Source: Anarhynchus alexandrinus
Lineage: Eukaryota > Chordata > Aves > Charadriiformes > Charadriidae
Assembly: GCA_008711295.1 (NCBI GenBank)
Contig: VUYV01000122.1
Coordinates: 570,294 to 634,293 of the forward strand
DNA length: 64,000 nucleotides
Direction of reading: 5' to 3'
Made by a program: the position numbers and the translations under genes. Shown piece by piece: positions 37,896-51,923 of the stretch. The notes beneath the pieces are model-generated. The model worked only from the letters and a program-made list of their open reading frames with translations, had not been told where the DNA came from and searched no databases. Position 1 is the first letter of the stretch. Every line of letters begins with the position of its first letter.

Positions 37896-40800
37896 ATTTT
37901 CTGAAGCAATACCCACGGAATTTGTGTATTTCCCCTGAGTAAACACAGCAGGATTTTTCCCCCCTTATGACAGGGCTCTGTAGCTTCTCAGTGAACTGCT
38001 TGTATTTAACTTACCCATAGGAAAATCCTGTGGTTTTCCTTTTAAGAATGACATAGATCATCTGAAACTTTTAAATGCAAACACACACCCACATATGAAT
38101 CACTCTAAAGCAGATGCAGGTCTCACAAACCTTCAGAACGAGTCCTAAAGTCAAAAGTTATACGCAGGTGAAGACAGGCTTTTCTAGCACAAAACCATCC
38201 ATCCTGTTGATGGGCAGCACTACCGGCTCTCCTCAGAAGTCCCATTCCTTACAGTCTACTTATATTTCAATTCATATGTATTGGGCCAAGTCACATTATT
38301 TTAAGCTTCAATTACTCATGTCAATTCTTACTCATGTAGTCGAACAGTCCTTTTAACAAAAGGAAGGCTTGCAGTCCAGGACACACGCTGAATATTTAAC
38401 AATCAGAATGAACCCAAGCAAAAGCAAGAAAACAGTTGAGGAAGCACCGCAATCTCCCCACTGTGTGTTCAGAACAGGAGTTAATAGAAAAGCAGTTAGA
38501 AATGCTCCCTGAGCATCATAGTTATGAGTGAGTGCATAAGGCAGCAGAATACCAATGCCACGGGGTGGCTGCTGCTGCGGAAGCTCCACCTGTGACACAC
38601 GCTGCTCAGATCACGGCAGGTCAAGTTTTCACTAGGTGACCATGTCTTTGGTCGGCGTACCTCCTAGTCCTCAGAGACTCAACTTCTAAGACCCAGTTCT
38701 ACACAGCCCAAGTCATGTTTACTGTATGACATCTTAGCCACTCTTGCCTCAGCCTGTTTATCTCTGTTTTCCTTTCTTGCCTAAGGAGTCAGACTGAATG
38801 CATTCTCAGTAATGGGACTTTTGAGAGCTTGCTTTCAAACAACTAATAAAATTCAAAACAAGCCTTCCTGATTTCTTTCTTTGGTACAGTATTCCCACCC
38901 CAACTCCTGCCAAAGCTCCCCTCCCAAGGCAGGCAAAAGTTTCTTCCAAACTATCTTCCTCCCATGTATTAATAAGGCGTTGCTCCCAGGTCTGTACTTG
39001 CAGCAGGCTTTCTTTTCGCTGACCGCAAGGTAATTGTATACAGATTTCCAGCCAGGCACTGTTGCTCGCTTAACTTTTGTTTTCTCCACTTAGGGAGTTC
39101 CAATTCACAGAGGTTATGCCGTGCCTACCACATTATAATACACGCAGTACGCTACAATTATTCTGCTAAAACTTCAGCAACATTAGCATATATAATTAGC
39201 AAACCCTCATATTATCATGTTGTAGAATTAGCAAACAATGTGTAATCTGAGAATTTTTTTTTTTGTCTGGTTCTTTTCACCCCCTAGGTGTTACAATTAA
39301 TTACACCAGTGTTTTTTTGTTTTGCAAGTATTATTATAGTTAATGATGATTAGTGTAGATAATTTTGTTAAGTTCCCGTTTTCTAGCTTAGGGGTATCAC
39401 TTTCATTCTAAAGTGTTGATTGTTTCTGATCTAACTTTGAAAATGAGATTAGATACATTTAAAATGATGTTTCTTAGATTGTCTAACTATGTAGATTTAT
39501 ATGGTAATTTAAAATCTGATAAGCCATGAGTGGCATAAGACTGTGTAATAAAGCAATCACAACAGTTGACACTTCAGAGAGAATTAAATTGAGTCTTGCT
39601 TCAAAAGAGAGAGACAAAAAAATATGTACCACTACATGCTGGGGACCAAAGTGCTGGGGGAAACATTTAGGGCTGGAGAGTCATTACTTAACTTACATGC
39701 AGTGCCCTCATTTTCTCTGCGTGACTGGACAGGTGCATCCATTATGTGTTATTTCAGGAGGAAGAATAAAGGAAATAAATGGTCAAATACCGGGAGCTGC
39801 CTAGAATGAGACTGACTCGTTGAGGATTTCTGTGATGGGACTTGGATTACAGACTTCTCCTAATGCAGTTCTCTTTACGTGCTTTTGCACAGGCATGGAT
39901 GGGAGAATAATAAGGCAGGAGTGACCCCAATCCAGTGGATGTAGTTTCTTCTAGAAGAAATTCAAATTCTCCTCACAGGTGGGGCAATGCAAAAGAAACT
40001 CTTTTGCCTTCAGATTTTAAGGCGGCTTCTAAATCAAAATTAGAAATTGAATTACGCATAAGAACTCTGCACAGAAACGCCCTTTTCAGCATACATGAAA
40101 GGGAAGCAAGAAGTGAAATGGGTGCTTTTAGGGAAGGATGATGCCCTGGGGACTGTTAGGTGGCACATGATTTTGCAGGATGGGAAGCTGCACACTGATT
40201 TTCTTCTTAAAAGAAGTCACCCTATATTCTTAGATGTTAGCTCAGGGCTGTTATGCTGCAGCAGGAAGGTGGTAGGACAGATGAAGTTAAAGTCCGGAGA
40301 ACTGCAAACTGGAAACACAATTTTGAGCCTCCAAATACTACAGCAGGGGCTGCTGTAAATAGGTCTGGGTGGCACAGTGACACCAGAGCATCACCACCCC
40401 CAGACACTCCACAGACACTGCCTGCTCTCAGTGAAGGACACAGACCCCTCTCCTCCCTAACTCAGGGCTTCAGAGAACGCTGACTCTGTTTGCAAGCGCC
40501 CTTCACGAAGGCTACGCCTATGGCATAGCCAAAACTTGTCATTAAGAGGGCAGACTGACGACTGGAGAAGACTACAGGCGCAATGTACGACCTTCCTGGA
40601 ATACATATTACAGGCACTTTGAAAATCTGCATTATGATGGCAAAGGAAGGGATGGGCTGTGCTTTATATAAATGATCTAGATTTTAGCAAGACAAAAGAG
40701 AAACACAGATACATACGTCAAGCCAATGCACATTTAAGAGCAGCTGAGTCTCAGTCTGAAAAGTAGAGCTGTGATCTACTTGTTTTAGTTACACAATCCA

Positions 40801-43800
40801 TATTTTATGACCTAATTGTGTTCAAACTCTATTATAACCATTGTTCTTGCAGATTTTACATCTGAATGGTAGACACTGCTGCATCATCAGGCAGCTGAGC
40901 CACAACACAAGACACGTCCGTTTCCTGACTGCACAGCATGATTAGGTATCTGAAATAAAGAGGATACAAGCCCTGGGTGAAAGCTGGTGACGGAAATCCT
41001 TTGTCTGGAACAGGATCATCTTAAGTTAGCAAGCAGAGCTCCCACAGGAACCAAGAGATAAGATTCTCCTTTGCTTTTATGAGATAATTTTATGGAATTT
41101 CCCACTCTCTTTTTCTCTCCTAAAGTCCCCTGCATGGCTGGAATAATTTGGAAAAGGGCCTAGAAAAACAAAACAAACAAAAAAAGTGGGCTGGAAGGTG
41201 CTGCTGAGCTATGGAGGAATCCACGTGCTATTTACTTTAACTGAATCAAAAATTAGTCATGTATCACAAATACATCAAGAGGTAAATTAAAAAAAAATAC
41301 AATAAAAATGTGTCTTTTCTATGTCTGAAAGAGTTTAAATGCTTCTTTATTGCTATCCTTGGTTAACCAGAGTTTTGAGGTATGAATGCCTCTTCTTAAA
41401 AGCAAACACTAACACAATGTTTTATCAGAGCAAACACTAGCTCTAACAGCTCACATCTGCTGGTGAGTGTCTGGTTGGCAAATCAGTTTATTCTTGACTT
41501 CTCCTGCACACTGTACCCTCTTAGGCTGTGCACAACTGTGCTTCTGTTCCTCTAAGCAATCTCCTTGCCTTATTCTGCTTTCTTCCGCTGGCCACCTCTT
41601 GCTCTGCTCCCTATGCAGTCCATCTCCCTCCAGACAGCCCTGCTGCTCATTGGGATGAAAGGGCCTCCTACCCTCCCTCCAAAAACCGTCCTGGTGACAC
41701 AAGGCACTGCAACCAGGCCAGAGCTAACACTAGGCACCTGCCTCCCGTCCTAGCCTCTTCCCAAAACAAAAAGTGAAGATTGAGCAAATAAAACCAATAT
41801 CCTTCCTCATTGTCCCAAATAGGTTGTGAGCAACCAAAAGATAAAAGACTTCTAGCAGAAAACCCAGAATTAAGAAGTAAATGTTACCCAGAAAGGGATA
41901 AGCCTCAACTCTTAAATCACTTAATGCCTTCCCTGAGGTCACATATCTACCATGGACCAGGGAAGTCAAATCTAGTCTGCTCCAAGGGATGAAGGCAGGG
42001 AGGGGCACTGCAGGCAGGACTCAACTTCCTATCGTGCCCTTTCATCTTCAGCAATCCTTGTTTCTCATCTGACACATCTTTGCTATAGACTGCAGTGCTT
42101 TTAATACCAGAGATTCATGCAGGATTTTTCAGTGTCAAACCCGCAGCGACAGAGAGTTCTAACCATTTCTGGGAAATCTTTTTCTATCCCCCTTGCCCCA
42201 CATCAAACTCTCTTAACAGTATCAGTTAAACAAAGCTGCATAAATCCAATATAAATCAGCTGTTTTGCCGTAATTCAGCTTGGAACTTTTTAAAGTTATT
42301 GTGCTTTCATACTGCTCTAACTCAGCCAAGCAGCAAGTAATATCTGCTAATAAAATGGCTTTTTTGTGAGGTGCTCGTAGAGTATATCTGCATAACCAAG
42401 AGCAAAAACAGTTGCATCCCTTCTTTGGGCAAACGATCAGCTAGGCAAGATACTTAGACTAACCAAGCAACGTATACTAACGCCACATGCTCAAGAGTAT
42501 TCATAATCATGCAAAAATCTTTGGCCCATTGACTGAGTTTCCGCAAGTGAACAATTAGTTTCTCCTCTATAAATTTTAATAAGCATAGGGCAAACCATCT
42601 ATGCCATAGCTGTTAGCTTTCTCCTCATCTCCTTATTACAGAAAAATCCATTTGGCATTTGTCAGCTTTCTGTGTATATCTTCAGAAGAAAATCATTCTC
42701 TGTATTCAGCAGCTTCCTTTTTTAATACATTGTCATAAACAAAAACATGTATTCATTACTCCTCAGATTTCTCCATAGGATTTGAGAAGAGAAAGTTTTG
42801 CTTGGCAGTTGTCATACTTCAGGATATTTTTCATAAGCAAATCACTCACCATTCATCAGCTTTATGTGGATCTACTAAAAAAAGGAAATGCTTGCTCCAC
42901 TTTTCATCGACACACAGATGCAACCTCATTATAGGTCCAAGGATGAGCAACTCTAGATGCATAAACTCATAACCAATTAGCATTATAGGGAGATCTTCTG
43001 TACTTTGAAAATACAATTTGTGCAAGTAGCTAGGGAAAATATCCCTGTGGTTATTAATTAGAGTGGGTAATTAAGACGATTAATCTTGCCGACTTTTTTC
43101 TACTAATTCACAGCAATTTACTTGGGAATAACTAACTATGATTTTTTGGACAATTCTTCTTCCAGCCCTGAACAAGAAATTCCTTTTCAGAAGAACAGTT
43201 AAGCATGGAAAATGCATTCTCTGTAGCCAGCACAAACCACACGTAGCAGAGGGAAACAAAGCCCAATTCAAGCATCTGAATCAAAGACAACTGAAGTAAT
43301 TTAAATTGCACCTGCAGCAGGTCAGTAGGAACCTCTTCAGTGCCCTCACACACACACTTGTCCGCTCAGCTGATCCCAGGACAGATGAACATGACAGGTA
43401 ACAAGACAAGAAAGAAGGATTCCTGACTTTTGTCAGGGTAGGGAGGTATCAGCTGATGCATATATATACACTATACTATGGCCTTTAGGTCTGCTCCTGC
43501 TGCACTGGTATGAGGTTCCTGGTATTAGGATAGTGATTGTCGCAGAGCCCTGCTGCCAGTTTTCCAAGAGGCCCACCACTGGCTTGTTTTATATCTAATA
43601 TAAAAGACTATTGCTTCACCCAAAAGCAAAATTCTTTTTGCCATCTGCATTTAGCGAAAATTTTGCATCTGATTTGTGATTTTTTTTTTTCTTCACACAA
43701 GCCTTGTACCTCTATAATGCTTAGCACCTTTCTGAAGCACACAAAGCACTATCTGTCACAGCCAGCTGTTTCCTTCCTGCACCTTCCCAGGAGAGCCCTG

Positions 43801-46800
43801 AATGGGGATTTTATTAGCTGGCTCAAAAGGCAATAGGCCAGGTGTGGAGAGAATATGACAGCAGACACTCACTAATTTAGAGAAACAAACAAACAAAAAA
43901 AAAAATCAGTGGCAATGTGGACTTCTGAAGAGTTTATTGCTGCTACTATACAGGCAGAAGGGGTGTCACAGAGAGACATGTAGCTGTGGCTCCATCAATC
44001 GTTAAAAAAGGACTAGGAAACAAGTTTAGGCACTGGACCCTGATCATCCAGACTGTCTGTTTCCTAGCTGTTTTGACTATTTCAACTATCCCTCTCCATC
44101 ACAGTGTCCAACCCCATCTAGAGATATAGATCGCTCCAGAGGTGATATAGATGAGACTTCACAGGATCTGGATTCTTTTCTCTATACACAGTTATTTATT
44201 AGTAACCCGGAAGGTTCACAAAATGGAGAATTACTCTGCTTGGCTGCAACAAAATCTTTGATGTGATATGAGATGTTTCAAACTGAGAAAACCACACAAA
44301 CTATTTCATTATAAAGCAGTCTTTGGGATCCAGAGACATCCCAGGTTCACGGACAACCTAAATTCAGATTTAGCCGATCTGCTCACGGAGTCTGGATGTG
44401 AACTGGTGGGTACCATACGGCCTTAGGGTGAGGGGGTAGTTCCTCCTATTCAGAGCTATAGATGTAGTGTGTACACTCATATACCATCAGGGTGGATGGT
44501 GATTACTCACCTGTGGATATGCTCAGTGCTTTACAGACACATATTAAACCTAAACTCCATCTCTAAGGGTTTACACTCCGAAAAGCATTTGAAGTTTTGA
44601 AATAGAATCCAAATAGCCCTGAGGCTATTTAATTTTCCTTTCAAGGTGCTGTGAATTTATACTTAGGCCCCTTCTTAAAAGACCATTTTTGACCCAATGG
44701 CCCATGATGACTTCTTCAAAGCAAGCTACAGTCTATCAGTCAACTTCTGTTTAGTTCACAGATCATTGATACAATGGAATTTAACAGCTGCTCAGGAGCT
44801 ATTATAGTCTTTCGTGTCAATCTAGTTGTCAAGGGTGTACAAAAAAATGTCAAAAATCTTCAAGAATAATTTTAATTGATATTTACTGACCATACACAAG
44901 AAGTAAGCCTTTATGCCCTAGCTTTTTCTCCAAAGGGTAAAGCCAAAATACCTTGCAACCTGGGAATTAGAGCTGCCAGAACAAATTGGTCAACACAGTA
45001 AACATCAGATATATTCTTAAGCTGCAGGAGCTTAACAGCACGTTTACTCAATAAATCCCTGCTCTTCATTTCAGTCCTGTAAAATAAAACTAGCTAAACT
45101 TCAAAAAGAAGTTAAAAAGGGAATACTTTTTATTAAGACTTCTCATCTGTTTTACTATAGGTTTGTTTTTACAATCAGCACTTAAAAAGCTACCCTCGAA
45201 ATTTCATGAATGTATGAACCCTCAAGAACTAAAGGAGTTGGGTTATGTAGAGGAACAATCTTTATAGGCAGAAGAAATAGTTTGTGAGGCCAGATATATC
45301 ATTCAAAGTATGAAATATAAATACATACATAAAGTAATTACTGGGAGAGAGAAACCTCTTATGAGTCAACTGAAAATGAAACGTCACCCTTGAAGATCTC
45401 AAATTGCAGCCGTGAAATTCAGCCCTCAGAAATCACCTGAACTTGCAGGCCTCTATATTGAAGATCATACTTTTTAAACTGCCCAACTGTAATTTTGCAC
45501 AAGAATTAAAATACTGACAAAGCAACAACTCCTTTGGAGGATGCCCCTTGCCAAGCAGCTGAGCAAGCATCTCTGCTCCCAAGAAAGCAGCCACAGTCCC
45601 ACATGCCCAAACTGTCTCTGCCCCTTTTCCCTTTGCAGATAGAAAACTCTCCCTCCGTTCTCTGCTGTGGTTTTGCAGGTCCATCTTGCCACCACCCGGG
45701 GCAAAGGCAGATTGCATGGCTCCTCCTTCTACCGATACACAGAAAATAAGCACTGCAGATGCTGGGCAGGCTGGAGAGAAGCATGAGGATGGGTCATTGT
45801 GAAGAAGGTGAGGGAGTGATGCAGTCCCAAGAAAGTGTCCTATCTAACTGGCAAACACCAGCCTGGAACGAAGGCTCTTCATGCAAGGGCACACATGTGA
45901 TGGGAAAAAAAAAGTCTGCAAGTTCCTGCTCAATGCCAGGAGGTCAGTTGCAGTTAAGAGGAGGAAAGAGAAGGGCTGGAACATGAAAACATGAGACAAC
46001 AGACATCTTCTTTTGGAATGGGTAATACTCAGTTTTGTCTGAGAGGTAAGAAACCTTCAGAAAGAAAAAAAAAAGGTAGCTTCCATTTTCTTTACTAAAA
46101 AAAGAGGGAGAGGGAGAGATGGACTAGACTAGTGGCTGAAATACTCACAAAAGAAATACTCCTACACCTTCCTTTCAAAAGGCAAAACAAAAAAAAAATC
46201 CTGCTGTTTCCCTAAAAATTGTCCTAATCACTAGGCTCTTGGCTTGGAGTTGGTTGAACCTGATACACCATACAATACTTGGAGTCAAGGGGGAAAAAGT
46301 TACAAACAAACAGTACTCTGTCCTATAATGCTCTTGAGGGATGAGCTTACACACACATTCATGCATGGGTGAGCCCATCTGTACTCTGTAGTGGAGGGAG
46401 AGGAAGACAACGGGTAATTTGCATGTTGCAATATTTCCTTAAAAGAGCATTGTATTTCATATGATGATATATATCAAAAGGCAAAAAGCCCCTCACCAGG
46501 GACCTAGGTCTTTCCACTTCCAGGAAACACTTTCCCACAGACTGACAGNTGCATTTTGTAGATGTCTGAAAAGGAATTCAAAAGTAGGAGTTGTGACTAA
46601 AGCAGCATTCAGGTAAAGGGTAGGCATCGGTTTTTGTTCCCTCAGACAGAGGATGACAATACATACTAACTTACTAGATAGTAGGGAGTAATACCATCCA
46701 CTTCCTCCACACCTCTTCTGGTAGATATAGGTTAAAGCAAGAACAGTCTTAGTCGAGAGCTATAAACTAAAGGTTTTAGGAAATGGAACTTGGAGGGTCT

Positions 46801-48064
46801 GCATACAAATCACCATCCTTGCTCCCTCAGGTGTGCATGTGGCACAGAAGCACTGTGACATAAGGGTTGATCATGGCTTCTGAGGTTGTCTTTTGCTAGT
46901 AAAAGGCAGCCACATGTGCAGCATCCCAATTTTAAGTGGCTCTAAGATGCACAGGTGGCTCTGTGCATCCAACTTGTAAGAAGGCAACCCTGCCCATTCG
47001 CCTATCCAGGCAACCACCACATGGCTCTAGACTATAAATTCAGAGCTGAGGAGAGGAGAATACACTTGATTTTCAGGTATATCAGTTATTTATTTGATTT
47101 AGTCCTCAGTTTCTTTGTGAAGAAAAAAAAATTGGAAATTCAAGTCATTGCTGGGAGATAGCACCCATTGCAGAGAAAGTGAAGATTAATTAGGTAGCTA
47201 GGCCAATTTATGAGGAAGAAACTAAGCTCAGTCAGCATTGTCAAGAGGAGAGCTTAGTCTTAGAAGAATGAAATGAATTTGAGGCAAAAGAAGAGAAAGG
47301 AAAGGGGAAAATTTACAGATTAGAAAGGCCAGGTACAACAAAGCATTATATACTTTTGATACAAAGGAGTAACTGATAAATTGGAACAAAAATAAATTCT
47401 TAAAGTTGAAGTTGTTCTAGTTTCAAGGTCTGAGTGGACTATCCCTTTCATTCAGGGTCAAAACTCAGACAAAGTATCTAAACAGACTTTTAGGACTAGG
47501 AAAGAACATCAACCCACTTCAAAGAATGTCACTTAAAAATAATAAAATATTAACTATTAAAAAAAAAAATCTGTGATTTTCTATAAAAAGTTTCCAAATT
47601 GTTTGTTCAAGTAGTTAGGTTGCCATGGTTGTATTACAAAAATGTTAATCTATATTAATTGACCTGTTCTCTTTCCAAGCTCAGAAAAACTAGGAAGATT
47701 TTACCTGTAGACTTTTTTTTTCTTTACTGTGCTGTTATCTCTCTCTTGATTTGGAGGCAAGAGAACATGCCTGCTTAAAAAATTTCTACTGCTCTTCAAG
47801 CTTATTCCTGGATAGAGTAGTTTCACCCATATCTAAAATATCTAGGCTCAAAAGTAGAGAATCCTCTGAAATACAGAAATGAGTAAAAATACTTTGATTT
47901 TTTTAGTATTGAATCACAAGGAGAAATTAATAAGGAACAACAGCTGAAAACTGAGTGAAAACTTAGTATACACGTGCCTGTGCACAGGTAGATTGAAGCA
48001 GCAAGTGTCAGGTAGCTATTAGATCAGAGCGATCAGTAAGACATGTTAACAAAAATCCCTGTAA
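37896..48064. other. unique noncoding DNA
   Basis: Ten kilobases without a supported gene or recognisable element. A second, smaller GC-balanced patch at 45430-45990 has overlapping open frames on both strands (up to 106 codons) without family motifs. Clustered homeodomain-like sites occur at 43053-43085. A single N is at 46549. Poly-A and poly-T runs occur near 43680, 43898 and 47558. Confidence 0.5.
43053..43085. promoter_or_regulatory. cluster of homeodomain-type core motifs (candidate, unproven)
   Basis: Within 33 bases there are ATTAATTA (43053-43060), TAATTAA (43068-43074) and the palindrome GATTAATC (43078-43085). These are TAAT-core or GATTA/TAATC sites of the kind bound by homeodomain factors. 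AT-rich DNA produces such motifs by chance, so this is only a candidate regulatory element. Confidence 0.2.
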
Positions 48065-48425
48065 GAATCACAGAATGGTCAGGGTTGGAAGGGACCTCTG
48101 GAGATCATCCAGTCCAATCCCCCACCAGAGCAGGGTCACCTACAGCAGGTTGCACAGGACGGCATCCAGGCGGGTTTTGAATGTCTCCAGCGTGGGAGAC
48201 TCCACCACCTCTCTGGGCAGCCTTTGCCAGTGCTCTGCCACCCNAAAGAAGTTCCTCCTCATGTTAAGATGAAACTTCCTATGTTCAAGTTTGTGCCCAT
48301 TGCCTCTTGTCCTATCACCGGGCACCACTGAAAAAAGACTGTTCCCATCCCCCTGGCACCCTCCCTTTAAGTATTTGTAAGTGTTAATAAGTTGCCCCCT
48401 CAATCTTCTTTTCTCTAGACTAAAA
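48065..48425 (-). mobile_element. CR1 LINE, 5'-truncated 3' tail
   Basis: On the plus strand it begins GAATCACAGAATGGTCAGGG, then 'ttggaagggacctctggag'. This is the reverse complement of a classical avian CR1 3' end. Read on the minus strand, an 87-codon piece (48140-48403) contains [41 protein letters not shown] and ends in a CR1-type C-terminus. It is the last part of ORF2 plus the 3' UTR. The 5' truncation point is near 48425, as is common for LINEs. An ambiguous base sits at 48244. It is well preserved and so relatively young. Confidence 0.92.
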
Positions 48426-50499
48426 AGAAAGCTGCAAAATGTCCATTGCTTTCAACTCTATGAAATTTGGGTCTTCAAAACAAGCTAGGCTCCCACTTTT
48501 TGGCTTGATAGATAGTTTTGGAGATGAACTTTTGTATCCCTGCAAAGGACACTCTCATTGTCCCATGTTTGCATCCCATTTTCCCCTAAAGGGGCGACTG
48601 TCTGGGAGTAATCCAGGGCTTTCATGCCAGCCCTTTGTTCTGCACCAGCCATTACACTCCGCAGGCAGGAAACAGCCTTGATTAAGTTATTTGTATTCCT
48701 TAGAGGTTTACTACTGCCTGGGCTTGCTCTGCAGTCCTCTAACCCTGAACGGGAACAGCTGAACAGCTGAAAATAGTTCTGGTTGTTATATACCATTAAG
48801 ATATAATGATTGTCTTAAGAGCACAGAACAGCAGCACACATTTAACTTGAGCAGCGAAGCTTTGGCCTCACTTTTCATTACACCAGTCTACCAGAAGCAG
48901 CCAAGTGGGTTTACAGAGAGATTTCTATCTGTGCATCAGAGCTCCTCAACAGGACATCGAGTCCCAAACTCTCGCAGTTTACATGTGTCTGTTGCTTCCT
49001 TTTAACTTGCTCTCGGCTTCCAGAGATGCCTATCAACTGAAAACATTTCATTAGGGTTTTATAGCATGACTCAATACCCAAACGTATAAAATTTGGGCTG
49101 GAGGAGCCAAGGCAGCAGCAAGACTAAGTTTCTCCCTGAACAAACGAAGGCTAGGCATTTTTGTACTACAAAGATATAATAGGCAAAGTGTCTATGCAGC
49201 TGCCTGGGACTGACTGTGGCTGATAAAGCTGACTTTCCAGAACTCCACCCTTCTCTCATAAGGATTCCCTGTCCAACTTAACCAGGCTAGAAATATTTCT
49301 AGCTCACTTATGCCACTTTCTCTTCTGCATTGTTGCAGGTAACACGGCTGAGGATCAGTGTAAACAGAAGTAAGCGCAACTGAAGAAGAGACTTTTTAAA
49401 TAAAGAAGCAAGTAAAGAACTGCTCAGTGTTCTGACACAAGAATATGAGAAAAATGTAGTTTTGTCTCTGTCTTGTTACCTAATTTACAGGCCCACCCTG
49501 AGAGAATTTAAGTTTAATCAGTAAAACAAGCAAATATGATAATTCAATGAAGCAGATGAGTAAGAACGTATCACTTTTATGCAGTCCTGCATTTAACTAG
49601 CTTGAAAATACAAATCTAAAATTATTTCCAAAATGCCTTTTACTTTTTTCCTTATTCCTTTCATTTTTAAACAAAGAAAATAATGAACAAATATTATTTA
49701 AACTCCAAATACATTCAGGGCAACAGCTAATTCTGTAACCAATTAAAGGAAACTTGGGGCAGAGAGTCAGGTTTAGAAACTGCTAACCATGAGAAATACA
49801 TCGCTAGGTTTCCCTGTAATACTTTTCAAAAGAATTTTTCACATGTCATTAGGCTCATTATTTCTTAAACACTACAGATATTAGCATCAGCCTAATACCA
49901 CCATTCATACATCTTCCTTTTTTCTGTCTATTCCTTCTCTAAACTTGCTATCCTCTTCAAAGCAAAGTTCTCATACTTAAAAAAAGTCCTTCTCTCTTGT
50001 CAGCAAAGCACTCTCATTCTCTTCCTTCAAATCCCTCCATATAACCTACATTTCACTAAGATTGACAGTAGTGCTCTAAATGCTGTCAGTATCACACCCT
50101 ATCTCACAATTTTACTCTTATCCTGTGTATCATATTCTTCTAAAATCAGATTCTAAATTGCTTGGGGCTCAAAGTTGCCTTTCTACTTTCCTTTATCTTG
50201 AATCATTCAAAGGGCCAAGCACTTCCCTTCCCAACTGGTTAATTTGTAGGAGCTGTGGGACCACTTTGTGGCAGCTGGAAGAACAACTGCAGTTACTCTA
50301 CCCATGAGCTAGGAACCAGCTGAGCACATATTCCAGCTCCATGTTTTCCACTCCAATGGACTACATCACTGGCATAGGACCGGTTACATGGCATTTGGGA
50401 AGCAGATCAAGGTCAGCTTGTGTTCATCATTTTCAGAAAACTATCTTGACAGGGTTGTGAATCTGCTTTAATTTACACCACCACACGCACGCCTATGAA
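48426..50499. other. noncoding DNA, nothing assigned
   Basis: No supported gene or element. The short open frames carry no motifs. Confidence 0.5.
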
Positions 50500-50529
50500 A
50501 AGCAGCCTCGGGAGCGTTAGCGACCAGAA

Positions 50530-51785
50530 ATGCTGCGAACAGGGCATGGTGCATCAGCCAGGGTGTGGCGCAACAGTTTGGGCAGCAGTTTGCACAGCGG
50601 GCCATGCAGGAAGGGCATAGTCACCCTACCAGCTCCAGGGGTGAGTTCGGATGGTGGTCATCACCCTCCCAGAAGGAGCACAGCTATGGTATTCACCCAG
50701 CAGAAAGCCATGTCCTCTGCACTCTGCAAAATGGATGAGGCAAACCAGACAGTGCTCCCACAAACACATGCCACCATGAAGCGCTCAGGCTGCAGGCAGT
50801 GCCGGAACCTTTCACTGGTAAGAGATGGCAGTAGTGTGAGCTGTGTGAGGTGTGACCAGGTGGACAACCTGCTCAGCCTGGCAGCAGAGCTACAAGAGGA
50901 AGCAGTTAAGGAGCACCAGGGAGTTTGAGAAAGAGGTAGACTGGTGCAACGATGCTCTGCCCTCCCTGAGACAGAAACGGGAACAGCACCCAGAAAAAAC
51001 AACAAGATCAAGGGGATTCTGTATCCTCCCCCAGCCAGGCTGAAGGCAGTAGATTAAAGGAGAAGAGTGAATGGAGGCAAGCCCATGCCCAGGGCAGCAG
51101 GCGAATCCCCTTCTTGCCCTCCCTACCTTCCAGGTGCCTCTGTACAACAGGTATGAGGCTTTGAATGTGGAAGGCCAGTCAATGGATGATGATGTGGATG
51201 ACAATCTATCTTCACCAGAGGTGCTGCCAAGGCCAGAAAGACCTACCCCCTCTATTGCGACCACCTCTGCAAGGAAGAAAAGATGGGCTATAGTTGTAGG
51301 CGACTCCCTTCTGAGGGGAAGAGAGGATCCAATATGCCAGTGAGACCCTCCTCTTAGGGAAGTCTGCTGCCTCCTTGGAGCCCAGGTTAAGGACATCACT
51401 AGGAAACTTCCTGGTACAGCCCTCTGACTATTACCCATTACCTCTTCTCCATATGGGTGGCAATGAATCTACAATGTGTAGTCCAAGAGGAATCAAAAGA
51501 GACTTCAGAATTTTGGGACGGTTGGTAAGGGAATCTGGAGCACAGGTTATTTTTTCTTCTCTCCTCCCAGCTGCAGGCAGTGACATTGGAAGGAACAAAT
51601 GGGCCCGATCTATTAATATGTGTCTCTGTGGCTGGTGTCACCAACACAATTTTGGGTTTTTTGATAATGGGATGGCCTACACAGCACCAGGCTTACTGAT
51701 GTCAGATGGGATTCACCTTTCTGAAAGGGGGAAGAGGGTCCTTGCTTACAAGCTACTGGAGTTCATTAGCAAAGCTTTAAACTAG
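50530..51785 (+). pseudogene. CR1 ORF1 remnant (Cys-rich finger plus SGNH esterase domain)
   Basis: ORF1 encodes the chaperone-like RNA-binding protein of CR1. Its pieces lie in three frames. The part at 50530-50928 carries CRQCRNLSLVRDGSSVSCVR, a Cys-rich finger, followed by a short coiled-coil-like DNLLSLAAELQEE. A different frame (50852-51043) continues with FEKEVDWCNDALPSLRQ. The part at 51071-51343 leads into VVGDSLLRG, block I (GDS) of an SGNH hydrolase. After another shift, 51375-51785 has HMGGNE (the GxN block) and SDGIHLSERG (the DxxH block). The esterase triad blocks can therefore all be read, but not in one frame. Stops and shifts near 50928, 51043 and 51343 break it. The true start is uncertain. 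Confidence 0.85.
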
Positions 51786-51923
51786 GCTTGAAGGGGGAGG
51801 GGGGATAATATCAGGCTTGCCCATGACACGCTGTGGGATGACACAGCAAGGTTAGAGGGACAGGGTGCTAACGAGGGCCCTCAGACTGTTGATCCAAGAT
51901 GTGCTGGCTGCACTGCAGCATGC

